A stretch of DNA of 64,000 nt from Neonectria sp. B-13 (lineage: Eukaryota > Ascomycota > Sordariomycetes > Hypocreales > Nectriaceae): NCBI GenBank assembly GCA_002682825.1, contig NOKP01000007.1, positions 1,674,001-1,738,000 on the forward strand. The letters are read 5' to 3'. Position 1 is the stretch's first letter. Every line of letters starts with the position of its first letter. The notes beneath the pieces were generated by a model. The model saw only the letters and a program-made list of their open reading frames with translations, had not been told where the DNA came from and ran no database searches. The translations under genes were made by a program, and so were the position numbers. Positions 10,945 to 22,447 of the stretch are shown here, piece by piece.

Positions 10945-12631
10945 ATGAACGTCTCTCGAGTTGCCCGACGCGCCCCTCCGTCTTTAAGGGCGCGAACCAT
11001 GATGCGGTCCAGCCATTCTGCTGCTATGCGTCCATGGCCGACAACCCACTCCAAGATTGCTGAGCCGTTGCCTACGCACAACTTCATCGGCAACCAGTTC
11101 ACGGCTTCCAGTGCCACAAGCTGGATCGATGTCCACGATCCCGCCACGAACAACGTCGTGACGCGCGTGCCCGAATCCACAGACGAGGAGCTCAAGGCCG
11201 CCGTCAAGGCTGCCGAGGATGCTTTCCCTGGTTGGAAGGATACCAGCATCCTGCGTCGTCAGCAGATAATGTTCAACTTTGTGCGCCTGATTCGAGAGAA
11301 TTGGGATCGTCTCGCAGCTTCCATCACTCTCGAACAGGGAAAGACTCTGGCCGATGCTCGAGGAGATGTCCTCCGAGGTCTTCAGGTTGCCGAGACCGCC
11401 TGTGGCATTACCACCCAGATCACCGGCGAGGTTCTCGAGGTTGCCAAAGATATGGAGACGCGAAGCTACAGAGAGCCCCTCGGTGTTGTGGCCGCCATCT
11501 GCCCCTTTAGTAAGTGCAACCCCTAAGCCACCTGTCAGCTACCAAGCCCCTGCTAACAGTTCGCCCCCGGCAGACTTTCCTGCCATGATCCCCCTATGGT
11601 CCATCCCGATCGCTACCATCACTGGAAACACCCTTGTTATCAAGCCCTCTGAGCGTGATCCGGGTGCCGCTATGATCTTGGCTGAGATCGCCAAAGAAGC
11701 TGGCTTCCCAGAGGGCGTTATCAACATCATCCATGGCACTCACCGTGCTGTCAACTTCATCATCGACGAACCTGCCATCAAGGCCATCAGCTTCGTTGGC
11801 GGCAACGAGGCTGGAGAATACATCTATGCTCGAGGCTCTGCCAACGGCAAGCGTGTTCAGGCCAACCTCGGCGCTAAGAACCACGCTGTCGTCCTGCCCG
11901 ACTGCAATCGAAGGAGCACCATCAATGCCATCACGGGTGCTGCCTTTGGTGCTGCCGGTCAGCGATGCATGGCTCTCAGCACCGTAGTCCTTGTCGGAAA
12001 CGACACCCAAGCCTGGGTTGACGACCTGGTCGATGCCGCTAAGCAGCTGAAGACTGACGGCGGTTTCGAAGAGGGCGCGGACCTGGGCCCTGTGATTACC
12101 CCCAAGTCAAAGGCTCGTATCGAAGCCCTGATTGCTTCAGCTGAGGAGGAGGGTGCCAAGATTGTCCTTGATGGCCGTGGTTACGCCCCTGCCAAGTACC
12201 CTCAGGGTAATTTCATCGCCCCGACCATCATCGATGGTGTGAAGACCCACATGAAGTGCTACAAGGAGGAGATATTCGGTCCCGTGCTCGTTGTGCTGCA
12301 TGCTTCATCACTTGCAGAGGCCACTAAGCTAGTCAACGAAAATGAGTACGGCAACGGCGTGGCCATCTTCACCAACTCAGGCCCCAAGGCCTCATGGTTC
12401 CAGAAGAACATCGAGGCAGGCCAGGTCGGAATTAACGTTCCTATCCCTGTCCCTTTGCCCATGTTCAGCTTCACTGGCAACAAGAAGAGCGTTGCTGGTG
12501 GTGGTGTCAGCACCTTTTACGGCAAGCCCGGCTTGAACTTTTATACTCAGACCAAGACCGTCACCAGTCTGTGGAAGGGAGAGGAGGAGGCGGATTCGGG
12601 CAAGAGCCTGAACATGCCCACACAGAGCTAA
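10945..12631 (+). CDS. Methylmalonate-semialdehyde dehydrogenase (CoA-acylating), mitochondrial
   Basis: A 540-residue aldehyde dehydrogenase of the MMSDH (ALDH6) class, which converts malonate or methylmalonate semialdehyde plus CoA to acetyl- or propionyl-CoA, CO2 and NADH. Exons are 10945-11509 and 11574-12631 (intron GTAAGT to GGCAG). The N-terminus (MNVSRVARRAPPSLRAR) is a clear mitochondrial leader. The catalytic Cys is C320 in GQRCMALST. The general-base Glu of ordinary ALDHs is absent: the equivalent motif reads LGAKNHAVVLPD, as in CoA-acylating MMSDHs. NAD-binding FVGGNEAGEYI and the C-terminal KKSVAGG...TFYGKPG..FYTQTKT block are typical. With the neighbouring aminotransferase it could complete beta-alanine to acetyl-CoA conversion, and it also serves valine and pyrimidine catabolism in other fungi. 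Confidence 0.95.
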
Positions 12632-13923
12632 GTTGTTTGCTTTGGAATGATACTGGAGTAAGATAATTACATGACTGTCAAGGCCTGGGAATGATAATAG
12701 TCCGGATCTGGGTCGGAAATTGAAATGAAGTATTTTGGTATGCCTGCATTAGGGGCAGAATGATAGAAAATGAATTATATGGATGTTGTTCTAGAAACTC
12801 GCCGTCTTCGATGCATAATGTGCTTATGCATCACCTATCAAATCGAGAACAGAATGATCTTATCAACGGACATGGCACTTTACTATTCCTGTTTGCTGCT
12901 ATGACATTCATGTATTACCTGGTGGCGTCTCAGCGCGAGCCACTGTAAGTGTAGGCGTCCTAGTGTCACAGACTCGTGTCCAGGCTGTTCCCATATCTCC
13001 CCAGCACCCATGACATGCCCTGAGCGCAATTTTGTGATGCCAGAGACTCACCTTCCACCGGCGCCCGGCTAAGGACTCCTCTACTCACCTGGATTAGGCG
13101 TTGGAATGTGGCAATGGCCCGCGGAAACCTCCCCAACTGATGAAGCCGGATAGTCGATGCCCCGCAAACTAGGGCCTGCGGAGACATCTGATAGGTAGCG
13201 CGTCCAAGCACATCCTTGGCATCGTCTCTTTTCGTCCGTCTGTGTCCCCTGTGTGACTGCCCCGTGAAAGCCAGCCAGTCCTGACTCGCCTAGTAGTCGA
13301 ATAAGCGATCAACTCGGTGCGCACTGCTGCACATTTTTCTAGCTGCGGCTACAATGGCCGTGACCCAGATGGGCGGCTTTCGACGGTGTCCTTGTTCATG
13401 GTTCATGACCGGACGCTTGGATTACCACCGACCCATGCATGATGTGCGCCGACTTGCCTGATTCTCCATTTCCCCATGGGGCTTCGAGATCAAGCTCATC
13501 AGAGTGGATCTCGACTGTCCACTCTTATCTCTACCTGCGTATTACGATAGATAGCTGCCAGGTGCTAACGGTGTTTACGCCTCGTGGCCAGACAGTGAGG
13601 GGGAAGCGGGACAGGGTTGGTGGCTTTCCCGGGCCCGGACCCCAGGATGTCACTATCTCACTCTTCTTACGCCTGTCTTTTCGCCTGATATAGGATCCTA
13701 CGAGGCAAGTCTTCACGCAAGCCCTCCCACTGGCTAGTTGCCATTGTCTCGTCAAAGCTCCTTAGTGTCGCTCAGAATCTATAAGTTGGCATCGCATCGA
13801 CCCCAGACACAATCCAGTTCCTCCACCCTCCCAACAGCAGTAGGATTCTCTCCCTTTGCTTTGTCCATCTCTCTCTCCACTTTCTTGCATACCTCTGAAA
13901 CTGCTTCCTGAACGGTCCCCGCC
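12632..13923. other. Intergenic, permease promoter region
   Basis: 1.3 kb without a supportable gene. One CCGCGG palindrome lies at 13119-13124. A TATAAG box at 13780-13785 sits about 140 nt before the permease start and is followed by a CT-rich leader, a common fungal promoter layout. Confidence 0.4.
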
Positions 13924-15555
13924 ATGGACAAGGAAACCATGAAGCCTGAACATGAGGTCGACCTCGCTCGCTCCGACTCGCTTTCCCACGGCGAAGTCGG
14001 TGGCACCATCCCCGAGGGAACGACCACCCAGCGTGGTCTCAAGTCTCGACATGCTCAGATGATTGCCCTGGGAGGCACCATTGGAACAGGTCTGTTCGTT
14101 GGTGCTGGCCAGGGCCTGAAGATGGGTGGACCCGTGTTCCTCTTGGTGTCTTACATCATCATCACCTTCCTGCTCTACGGCGTCGCTACTGCAACGGGCG
14201 AGATGAGCTCTTACATGCCCGTCTACGGCTGCTCCATGTCCTACTATGGCAATCGCTACGTCTCGCGCAGCTTGGGTTTCACCATGGGCTGGGTCTACTT
14301 CTACGTCTTCGCCATCACCGTTCCGGCCGAGATCAATGTCACGACCATCGTCATTCAATACTGGAACCCGCCCGTACACACCGCAGTCTGGCTCACACTC
14401 GTCGGAGTCGTCATCATCGCCTGCAACTGCTTCCCCGTCAAGGTCTACGGCGAGACTGAGTTCTGGTTTGCCTCGACCAAGGTCATCGGCATCATCGGCC
14501 TCCTCATCATGTCTGTCGTCTTATTTTTTGGTGGCGGTCCTTCTGGTGAGCCGCTGTACTTCAAGTACTGGAACGATCCAGGCCCCATCAACGAGTACCT
14601 CGTTGGTGGCGCGACTGGCCGACTCTGTGCTTTCATCGGCACCATCACCTTCTCCGTTTACGCCTTCGCTTTTGCTCCTGAGCTTCTTGTCGTCACTGGC
14701 GGAGAGATGGAGTCCCCGAGACGAAACATCCCCAAGGCCACTGTGCGTTACTTCTATCGACTTATTACTTTCTACATTCTCGGCGCTCTGGCAATCGGCT
14801 TGATTGTCCCCAGCAACCACCCCGACCTCTTGAGCGCTGGAAGTGGCGCCGCAGCTTCGCCCTGGGCCATTGGAATTCGCGACGCTGGAATCAAGGCCCT
14901 AGACTCTGTGGTCAACGCCATTATTGTCCTGTCCGCCTGGTCCGCTGGCAACTCCTACCTCTACCTGGCTAGCCGTGCCCTGTACTCCCTCGCTGTCGAT
15001 GGAAACGCCCCTAAGATCTTCACTCGGTGCACCAAGTCCGGTATCCCTTACTACGCCACCGCAGCAAGCGCATCTTTTAGCCTCCTGGCATACCTGAACC
15101 TGGCCAGCACTGGTGGCACCGTCTTCAACTGGTTCGTAAACCTGGTCAACACTGGAGGGTTCCAGAGCTGGATCTGCTGCTGCATCATCTACATCCGATA
15201 CCGAAAGGCGGTGGATGTTCAGGGAATCACCGATATCCCTTTCCGCTCAAAGCTACAGCCCTACGCAGCATGGGTGAGCCTCGTTGGCTTCTCTGTTCTT
15301 CTCCTCCTTCAGGGATTCAAGGTCTTTGTCAAGGGAAATTGGGATACCCCTACCTTCATCACCGCGTACATCGGCATTCCCATTTTCCTTGCCCTCTACT
15401 TTGGACATCGTTTCACAGTTGGACGCAATGACAAGTGGGCTCTACGACCGGAGGAGATCGATTTGCAGACTGGCTTGAACGAGATCATGGCTCTTGAGAC
15501 TCCCCCGCCTCCAATGGAGAAGTGGCACCAGAAGTGGAGACTTGTGTTTGAGTAG
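13924..15555 (+). CDS. Amino acid permease (YAT/AAT family)
   Basis: An intronless 543-residue transporter of the fungal amino acid/polyamine/organocation superfamily, predicted in the plasma membrane with about 12 transmembrane helices. The signature region begins RGLKSRHAQMIALGGTIGTG (about residues 38-57), the classical permease motif for sodium- or proton-coupled amino acid uptake, followed by GGP, EMSSYMPVYG and GWVYFY. Hydrophilic N- and C-terminal tails are cytosolic. Length is usual for this family (500-600). It closes the catabolic island downstream of the semialdehyde dehydrogenase; supplying the amino acid used by the aminotransferase is a reasonable inference. Members have overlapping substrate ranges, so GABA, beta-alanine or proline transport cannot be told apart by reading. 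Confidence 0.92.
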   Translation: MDKETMKPEHEVDLARSDSLSHGEVGGTIPEGTTTQRGLKSRHAQMIALGGTIGTGLFVGAGQGLKMGGPVFLLVSYIIITFLLYGVATATGEMSSYMPVYGCSMSYYGNRYVSRSLGFTMGWVYFYVFAITVPAEINVTTIVIQYWNPPVHTAVWLTLVGVVIIACNCFPVKVYGETEFWFASTKVIGIIGLLIMSVVLFFGGGPSGEPLYFKYWNDPGPINEYLVGGATGRLCAFIGTITFSVYAFAFAPELLVVTGGEMESPRRNIPKATVRYFYRLITFYILGALAIGLIVPSNHPDLLSAGSGAAASPWAIGIRDAGIKALDSVVNAIIVLSAWSAGNSYLYLASRALYSLAVDGNAPKIFTRCTKSGIPYYATAASASFSLLAYLNLASTGGTVFNWFVNLVNTGGFQSWICCCIIYIRYRKAVDVQGITDIPFRSKLQPYAAWVSLVGFSVLLLLQGFKVFVKGNWDTPTFITAYIGIPIFLALYFGHRFTVGRNDKWALRPEEIDLQTGLNEIMALETPPPPMEKWHQKWRLVFE

Positions 15556-16251
15556 AGCTGGACGGTCGTGTAATAATAGGGTACATTACATCTTAGCTAC
15601 TCTGATACATTCCAAGCTATCGTCACTCTTTAATAATTGACGTTTCTTAGTCAACTTGTTTCACTTGCCAATTGCCATGTGCCCACCGTTCAGCCAAAGC
15701 GGCCGACAGTTGGGGTGTTAAGCAATGTGGCGTTATCAACATCTTGAGAAAAATAACTTAGATGATGGTTGACGAAGTGGTTCGTGAAGATGATCCTAAC
15801 TACAGCAGCAAAGGAGCAAAGAACATGCTCCGTATGTGAGAATCTGGGAGGTCAGGCCTTGTTATTATGAGGAAGCGAGAAGCAATGCGCTGCAAGGCGA
15901 AATGCCCCTGTTCAGCTACATGCCGTTACAGCCAATGTGTTAGCAGACATATTCGGCTGGAAGTCTGAACAGAAAACGGTCAACCATGTTTCTAGGGCGC
16001 GGTACACATTATATCTCATATAGATCTCGCTTACACATTAGTAGATTGGTCAATCTTTGACCATATCCAAACATCTACTAGCCGTAACATCAATGGATGA
16101 TCCCCCTTGTCCACCAGCATCGACCATCTCGACCCGCTCAAGCTCGAGAAGCCTCAATTATTTCCCAGCACCCCTCCTCATTTCAATGGTGAACAGAGCT
16201 TCAAATCGCTTTTGAGATAGAACCAAAAGCAGTGCCGCTAGTAGAGCAACC
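15556..16251. other. Intergenic between permease and deacetylase (convergent)
   Basis: About 700 bp of 3' flanks. I see no coding sequence, repeat or RNA gene. Confidence 0.4.
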
Positions 16252-17994
16252 TCAGCTGCATGTCCCGTAGTCTTCCTGGCAGCCAGAGCCACAATGAGTA
16301 TCATCACTCCCGCTGTAGAGAAGAGCAAATGTTTAGCTTGTGCCATGAATATGGAGATGATCGGGTGCCTCGCGGGATGCGAAGCAGGCCACCGATCAAG
16401 TAGACTTACCAGTAACCAAATTCAGAACAGCACGTCTTACTACCATAATTGGCGCACGTGGCTTTGTACGAGGGTCCGCAAAGACCATTTGTAGTGTCGG
16501 TGATATTGCCTGAACTTGGATTGCACTCGCCAAAGTCGACGTCACAGCCAGTCCCGCAGTACGTGTCAGTGCTGCCACTAAAACGAAGAAGAGGACCGTT
16601 GTTAGCGAAGAAAATCCCAGATCCATGGTGTTCGAATAGAGATTGATTCGGACGGCTGGATGATGATGTGATAGGCGACTTACCAGTACCCGTAAAAGGA
16701 ACAGCAGCTTCCAAAGGCAGATCCTTTGCAAGTATAGCCAGTGCTCCCTCCACACTCTTGGTTTGGAGAAATAGTGACGCCTCCGGTCGATGTAGTTGAA
16801 CTAGAACTTGCCGTACTGGTTGATGAGACGCCAGCTTTCGTGGTGGTGGTAGCGGCAGCCCCTCCAGCGCTGCGGTACCAGTTCGCCTTGGGGTCGCCAA
16901 GACAAGCTCCGACAGTGACTAGTTTGTATCCACGGTCCTGGGCTGTGGTGATCATGTATGCCGTTAGATTCTTGACAGTCTGCTCGTGCACATCATGGGC
17001 AAGGATGAGATACGAGCTATCTGAAGGCGTATCGGAGAGTCCGGCTGAGAATTTGTCTTTAGACGCCTGTATCAGCTCCGGCGAGTCGTTTTCATAGTCC
17101 TTAGTGTCGAGATTGCAGGTGATGACATGATAACCAAGGTCGTCCATCAGGTCCAGACATCCCGTGCTCGAGCTGCACTCCAGATACGGAGGGCGCATGT
17201 AAGTAGGAAACCACCCAAAGAGATTGCGGAAAGCCATCTCATTGTAGACCATCTCAGTACGCTGAATCGTACTATTGACGACATCCAGTTCTCGATGCGT
17301 CCAGGTATGACTAGCCATGTGGTGGCCAGCAGAGTACATTCGCTGTAGTAGGTTGGGCCACGCCAATGATGAGTCGTCGATCTGGCCCTTACCTAAGTTG
17401 TTGCCAGTGATGAAAAAGGTTGCCGTGATGTCGTATTCCTCTAGAACGTCTAAAATGTCACTAGTGTAGCTATACGGGCCATCGTCAAAGGCCAGAGCAA
17501 CCACGCCAGATTCCGTACACTCGGTAATGATAGTGCCTATTTGGATGATCAGGTTAATGAGATGTCTTTAGGGAGTGGTCACGGCATCCGGTTTCCAATA
17601 CGAACCATAGGGAACGCTGCCAATCTCAGGACGAGCGATGCTCTCCGTGCTTGATCCGCTGGGACGAGTGCTAAATTCGACTGTTAGTCACTGTACTATG
17701 TTTCAGAGGAGGGAGACAAAGAGAGCCTTACAAAGTGTCACAGGAGTCGCTGTAATCTAGCTGACAGCTGGATCCATCGCAGTACTCTTCGGTTGAGCCA
17801 CACCAATTGCTCTCCGAGCAGCAAAGACCGGGATTGCATGAGCCGTATCCTTCACCACAGTCGGTCCCTTTCTCACGAGTTTGCAGCAGAACGTTGCGCG
17901 GTAATAGGGAAGCGGCGCCAGTATCTCGAATGAGGTGGGCCAGGCTGGCACTGATCAAGAGCGAAGCAGCGAGAGCTGATGCAGCGGCCTTCAT
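16252..17994 (-). CDS. Secreted polysaccharide (chitin) deacetylase with three CBM18 modules
   Basis: A 469-residue CE4 enzyme, likely removing acetyl groups from chitin oligomers or cell-wall chitin outside the cell. Exons on the minus strand are 17994-17732, 17670-17606, 17536-16684, 16577-16410 and 16312-16252; phases close and the last exon ends exactly at the cysteine-rich module's end. Order: signal peptide (MKAAASALAASLLISASLA), CBM18 at about residues 35-80, NodB domain at about 110-320, a Thr/Ser/Ala linker, then two more CBM18 hevein-like modules. NodB motifs are complete: AFDDGP (motif 1 with Thr to Ala), SHTWTH zinc ligands, RPPYLE, and ILAHDVHE. Start was taken at the ATG directly before the hydrophobic leader; an ATG 18 nt upstream (18012) is possible. 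Such multi-CBM18 deacetylases are known in plant-associated fungi. Confidence 0.92.
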
Positions 17995-19911
17995 TGTGAT
18001 TAGAACTTCCACGAAAAATGCTAATCAAAAGAAGCGAAGAGAATCAGGGTAACAAGTCGCGAGGAGGAAACCGAGGATATAAAAGTGAGACGGGAAAATA
18101 TACATGGTCTACGTGGCGGGGTAATGTGCATATAATCAGTGCCAGGGCTTAGAGCAAAACTTGTGGATGTCGTTACGCGTGCTCAGGTGAGATGCCGAGT
18201 TCCGTTCAATATTGAAAGTTTCAGCCAAAACCCAATCCCACCGGCAGAGTTACTTCATCATGCAGTAGTCGTAGAACCGATGTCAGGGGGGTGTCAGCTT
18301 GGTGACGTTTGATGACCCCATGCCATTGGTCTATCGCATCATTCCGATCACTCTGGCAACGAATTAATGCTTGCAATGGCGGGACGACAGAGGCGGGGCT
18401 GATGGCAAACTCGTATCAGTTCCACCTTTTTTACTACGTTGTACTGTATTGTGCAACAGCCCGCAGAGAGAACGCCCAATAGTGTCCGCCCTTGCATGGA
18501 TAGTAGCCTCTTTAGTACTGTGGTGCAAACAGCTCCATCACGTTATGGGGTATCACCTGGATGAAGCTGAATGTGAGAGAGGAACGGGGTTCCTGAATGG
18601 GTGACTGTCGTCTTTGTAATCAATACTTTAAGCATATCGTTTAGCAACCCAGTTCGGTTACATTCAGATCACCCCAGACGGGACATCTACACTACACGGG
18701 ACGATAGTAGCCTAACAGGGATACTTAGCCAAGTTTATGCGCACCAAGTAAGTAAGCAAGTAAGATAATTAAGGCTGTCTGCCCAAAAGGTGGGCAGATC
18801 GGGTAGAACGGAAGCTTGCAAGCCTGATAGAGGCCACCACCCTGGATATCACCTGCAGTAGCGCTGTTCTCGAGCAGAAACTGGGTCAATCTGATGTTGT
18901 CGCGCTGCATATTACCCGGGAATACCACGCAAAGTCTGTCGCCTCGCTCTGTCTTTGCCCCGTCCTTTCAATCCCCCGAGTAACATTAGACAAGCGTTGG
19001 TTTTCGCGTTCAGCTCGTCAATTTTCCACCTCGCTTAGATCTTTTTTTATGTCACCGCCAACAATTCCTGGTCCTTGATATCTCTGTTACTGCTTCCAGC
19101 CTAGGCTGCAGGCACAGCCATTCCGGCCATTTGCATCGGGAGCATAGTTATGCACCGACTTTGTCAATGTGACTGCCCAGATTATAACCAGAAACAGCGT
19201 CGGGAAGGAGGAGCAGGGCTTCGGAGTCAGCCTCATAAAGATCTTCAACCTATACAAAAATAATCTCGGCTTAGAGTTTTCCTATGCTGTCGAGGCTCTC
19301 AACATTGCACTTGTCCATGCCCCTCAAATAAACATATCAAAGACAAGATTGAGTCACGACACAGCTTTAGTGAGGTTTTATAATGATGGAGCAGTTAGAA
19401 ACTCAGCGCTATGGCTAGGAACAAATAAGAGGTATTTCGGGATGTGAATTGTTTCTATTTAAATACCTCTGGCGCGTTGTAGAGTATTTGTGGATATTTT
19501 AATAGCCTTCATTTCCTTAGTCCACTCTTCTGTTGCTGACAATCCAGTCGACGAGTTAAGCGCCAGGTCGCCCTCGATTGAGACATCTCTCTGCCAGTTA
19601 TGTTCAATAGTTTTGGGGTGAACGCCACGGCGGCTATTGGCACGTCGATATCAGGCTCTTGGCAAAACAATAGCCGCCTCCATCGCGCCAAGTTCAGCTC
19701 TGGCTTGGCAGGCTGGTGATTGGGCTCTAAAAGCAATTTACTTCCACCTCTCGACCTTTCTTTAATCAAGGGCTTAGCCTACTCATGAAAGTTGTTAGTC
19801 TGACCCTAACATTCAGATCTCAGTCGTCAACACCTCGACCTAATATCAACATCCATCACTCGTTGACCGCCCAAACTCATAGCTTCGGGCAAAATTGTAC
19901 CAGGATACAGT
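17995..19911. other. Intergenic, 1.9 kb, no gene recognised
   Basis: Contains the deacetylase promoter and the upstream region of the large membrane protein. A 92-codon frame at 19169-19447 has no recognisable domain and no supporting context, so I do not call it. No RNA gene or repeat seen. Confidence 0.4.
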
Positions 19912-22447
19912 ATGGTCGTTCTCAATTATGCCGCAGTGCTTCCAACTGCCACCACGGTACCATTCAAGCTGCTATCTGGCGCCCTCAAATTCCTATTCAA
20001 CGCCTTGAAGTCTCTTTTCAGCAGACTCCGCTCTATGTTTCGGCCCTTGAAGGATCACTTCAATACGATTCGAAAAGGCCCCGAAAACCCCAAGCCGCTC
20101 TTCAAGTCGTCTCGCATATCTACATCTCTCTGTTGTCTTTTTCACTTGGTTCCTGTCCTGGTAACCATTGCTCTCATTACGCTCAATCTTCTCCGCTTCT
20201 TCATCGGCCGCGAACTAGAGGGTCCCCAAGGACAGGATGGCATCAAGCTAGGAGTCTTGCAGGTAGCAGCCAAGGTGCATGAACTCTTCATCACTGCCAG
20301 CCTGGGGATGGTCATTTTTGACGTGACACGGTATGAGTTAGTTTCGGGTGCGGGACTTCCTCTAGGACTCCTTGGCGCCGGGTTCTCGTTCAGCTCAGTA
20401 AGGTACCGTATTCTCCATCAATCTCTCGCCGCCGCGTCGAGGATACTAACCTCAATCTCAAAGCTTTTTTTGCTCATCAAATTTCTGGGCTGGCGTTTCT
20501 TTCAGCCATCCTTCCTCACTCCGAAAGACGGGCTTCATCGCCCTGGTCGTTGTTTCAGGACTGATAGCCCCTCTTGTCGGCCCGACGAGCGCTGTTCTTA
20601 TGATCCCCAGACAAATGGACTGGAAGGCCGGTGGAGCGTACCTGTGGCTGAACGGTAGGTTAATTTCTATTCAGCTCATAGTGACGGAGCCACTCACGCA
20701 TGGTGTAGGCACCAAGGACCAGGTCTGGCCGTCGAGGCTTGACAAGGCTCCGCCTTCAAAATATGGCGGCCTAAATGGCGACCTACATTGCCTCGCCTAC
20801 GGCTGGGAGGATATTCGCGACAACTTTGAAAAATGGTCGGCCGGTGCACGTTCGGCCGTCCCATCTTTTGACCTCCCGGGATGGTCAGACCGAAAGGTAT
20901 ACACCCGAACTCGGCAGGGCGATCCTTATCAAGACAGGGCCGATGAGGAGACATGGCTCGTCACTTCTCATGACTCTGTGGGTGTAACGCAAAGCGACGC
21001 CTATCTCATTTGGTCCAGTGCATTGTACTATCTTGCAGAGACAGACTCGATTTGGAAATATCCTGGCTACCCCAGATTGAGCAAAGCTGCAGCGAGAACC
21101 GTCACAGTTGAAGCCGAACTTCCAGCTGTTCGAGTCAAATGCTTCCCATTGTCGGATATCCGCCTCACTGGTGCAATCTTCTTAGGATTCCCAGTCCTCG
21201 CGGGATATAACGACGATACTGGTACCTCGCACGACGGCCCTCAGGTCATCAACGTCACAGATATCATCCAGAGGAAGCTGAGAGCGAATCCTGAAGCATA
21301 TTCAGACCAACTTAGCTCTCGGGTACTGACAATTGGCCTTCAGCTTCCCCCCTTTTCCGGACAGTCTGCCTCTTTTGGCATCATACTTATTAGCTTGAAG
21401 ACCAGGGTGCAGCTTGATGGTGCTCTTCCGATCCAAACCTGCTCGATTGACGCTCACTGGGCCAAGGGCGAGTCTTTTATTCACGAGACAACAAAAAGTA
21501 TTCAGGCGGTGCCGATATATTACACCCGAAGTGTAACGGTCGAAAGTGAGCTTGAAGGGGATTTTATCGGTTCTACTTCGTTCTCTCCACCCAAGGACGG
21601 AACTTGGCGGCGGGTCAACATCACGACCGGTTGGTTCAATCAACTGTCCCCGAGACAACCTGCCCAAAGCCAGACCAACGACGATGGAGACCCATCTTCG
21701 AACCAGACAACTATGGAAATCATTCTCGGTCCCATTCTTCCTGCCGGTGGTATAGCGGAAACAACAGGATATACGTTGTGGGGAGTCGAATTTGCCCTTG
21801 GCCTTATTTTTGTTAATGGAATGTCGCGATCTTTCTGTCACGGGAATCCTTATTCCCACCGGGAGCAGTTTTCTGGGCTATCGTTCCCTAGCAGAAATGA
21901 GGCTATTGTGATGGAAGACTGGGCCAACATGAGGTCGATCGCCAAAAACCTGGTCAGATCTGGAGGACCCCTGGATAACTTCCGCCCATCAAACGCCGAC
22001 GAGCAGACACAAGTGAAAATGACTATCTCATTGAATGGATACGCGATGGCTGCAGTTGGCTGGTTCGACTTCTTCTGCATTGCCGTTCTCTTGATCCACG
22101 TTCTCATCGCCCTGGGGCATGTCGTTGTTCTATTCTGCCTGGGGAAGGATTCCAGCGCTTGGGAGAGCATACCAGAGCTGGTGGCGCTGGCTTTGAATTC
22201 GGAGCCCCCTGAGCGTGTTGGTGAAACAGGACTCGAGAATACCTCTGCTGGCATCAAGACATTCGGCCCGCGTCAGAAGATCGGTTGGGTCGAGACAATC
22301 GATGACAACGCGCTCACCACAGGAGCTCAAGTGAATCAAGGCAGCAGGGAAGAGCAGCTTCAGCTTCGATTTGGAATTTCACGTCAGATGAGACAGGGGA
22401 AGCCGCTCGGGATTGCAAGGGTAAAGACAGGCCAGGTTTATCGATAG
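19912..22447 (+). CDS. Large multi-pass membrane protein of unknown function
   Basis: An 806-residue protein built from exons 19912-20402, 20464-20654 and 20709-22447; phases close. Intron 1 runs GTACCG to CAAAG and restores the frame that reads FWAGVSFSHPSSLRKTGFIA; intron 2 is 54 nt and in frame, so retention would add 18 residues. The N-terminal 90 residues are basic and hydrophobic; transmembrane stretches follow at about 78-95 (CCLFHLVPVLVTIALITLNLL), 110-150, around 185-205 (FIALVVVSGLIAPLVG) and near 690-720 (WFDFFCIAVLLIHVLIALGHVVVLFCL). Between them is a large, probably extracellular domain with several N-glycosylation sequons. It resembles a class of uncharacterised Fusarium-type membrane proteins in architecture; I recognise no functional domain. 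Function unknown. Confidence 0.75.

Noticed and set aside
13762..14379. Minus-strand frame (205 codons) across the permease start
   Set aside because: Overlaps the permease N-terminus and its leader; no domain.
19169..19447. 92-codon frame as a small gene
   Set aside because: No signal peptide, domain or promoter context; AT-rich chance frame is equally likely.
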